Of a stretch of DNA of 6,048 bases, positions 5,934 to 6,048 are shown piece by piece. Source of the DNA: Bacteroidales bacterium (GTDB taxonomy: Bacteria; Bacteroidota; Bacteroidia; Bacteroidales; WCHB1-69); contig JAISDH010000081.1 in NCBI GenBank assembly GCA_031264975.1, positions 1 to 6,048 on the forward strand. Direction: 5' to 3'. Made by a program: the position numbers and the translations under genes. The stretch's first letter is position 1; the number at the start of each line of letters is the position of its first letter. The notes beneath the pieces were generated by a model that did no database searches, was not told the origin of the DNA, and saw only the letters and a program-made list of their open reading frames with translations.

Positions 5934-6048
5934 ATGAACGATAATCAGAATGCAAAGCTAAACATGGCACAGCGCGTTTCAAATACGATGGAAGAGGATC
6001 AAGAAATTTTTAAAGACGTTCCTGCGGTGGCAGCAATAGTCGCAGAGT
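5934..6048 (+). CDS. Protein of unknown function, 5' part (runs off window)
   Basis: ATG at 5934 follows an A-rich stretch (ATAATAATAACAAAAAACC), a typical Bacteroidetes start context. The 38 visible residues begin MNDNQNAKLNMAQRVSNTM and continue with EEDQEIFKDVPAVAAIVAE. They are polar and probably helical, with no signal peptide, so the protein is likely cytoplasmic. The opening resembles, from memory, short uncharacterised Bacteroidetes proteins that begin with an NQNAKLxM-like motif; that recollection is weak and gives no function. The gene follows the 21-bp array by 75 bp with no terminator between, so both may lie on one transcript from the promoter near 5353. A second in-frame ATG at 5964 is a less likely start. 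Confidence 0.75.
   Translation, partial: MNDNQNAKLNMAQRVSNTMEEDQEIFKDVPAVAAIVAE

Noticed and set aside
5432..5944. Cys/Arg-rich heptad-repeat protein across the 21-bp array
   Set aside because: Several frames on both strands are equally open because the unit is seven codons without stops; the frame overlaps the better start at 5934 and shows no coding preference over the others.

Overview
The window looks like a chromosomal stretch from a Bacteroidetes (Bacteroidota) bacterium. Three things point there: an outer-membrane TonB-dependent receptor, exported proteins with a type IX secretion (T9SS) type A C-terminal sorting domain, and a promoter -7 box of the TAnnTTTG type. The DNA is AT-rich, and start codons are preceded by A/T-rich sequence rather than Shine-Dalgarno motifs.

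Left part (1-4347). The 3' part of a TonB-dependent receptor gene is followed after 30 bp by a gene for a secreted two-domain protein with a T9SS sorting domain, and then by a strong terminator. A second, shorter paralogue (one domain plus the same sorting domain) follows with a near-identical terminator. Between them lies an eroded copy of the last ~55 codons of the receptor, together with the same intergenic spacer. The sequence therefore records a tandem duplication of a [receptor - secreted protein - terminator] cassette, in which the second receptor was lost and the second secreted protein survived. The likely job is surface capture of a ligand (possibly a carbohydrate or cofactor, not determinable here) by the secreted proteins, with import through the receptor.

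Middle part (4348-5352). There is no credible gene. A structured, probably non-autonomous repeat element occupies about 4497-5172. It has two 75-bp imperfect inverted arms, 62/75 identical, whose internal hairpins are preserved by paired base changes. They flank 2.7 copies of a 165-bp tandem repeat that carries eight copies of a palindromic 26-28 bp module in both orientations. Open reading frames across it are a by-product of a repeat length divisible by three.

Right part (5353-6048). A good -7 promoter box precedes a leader of about 565 nt. The leader contains sixteen contiguous 21-bp repeats (5523-5858), the later ones organised as a 42-bp A/B dimer with hairpin potential. Downstream, at 5934, begins a gene of unknown function that runs off the window. 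The promoter - repeat array - unknown gene arrangement is the least explained part of the window and the best candidate for something undescribed.
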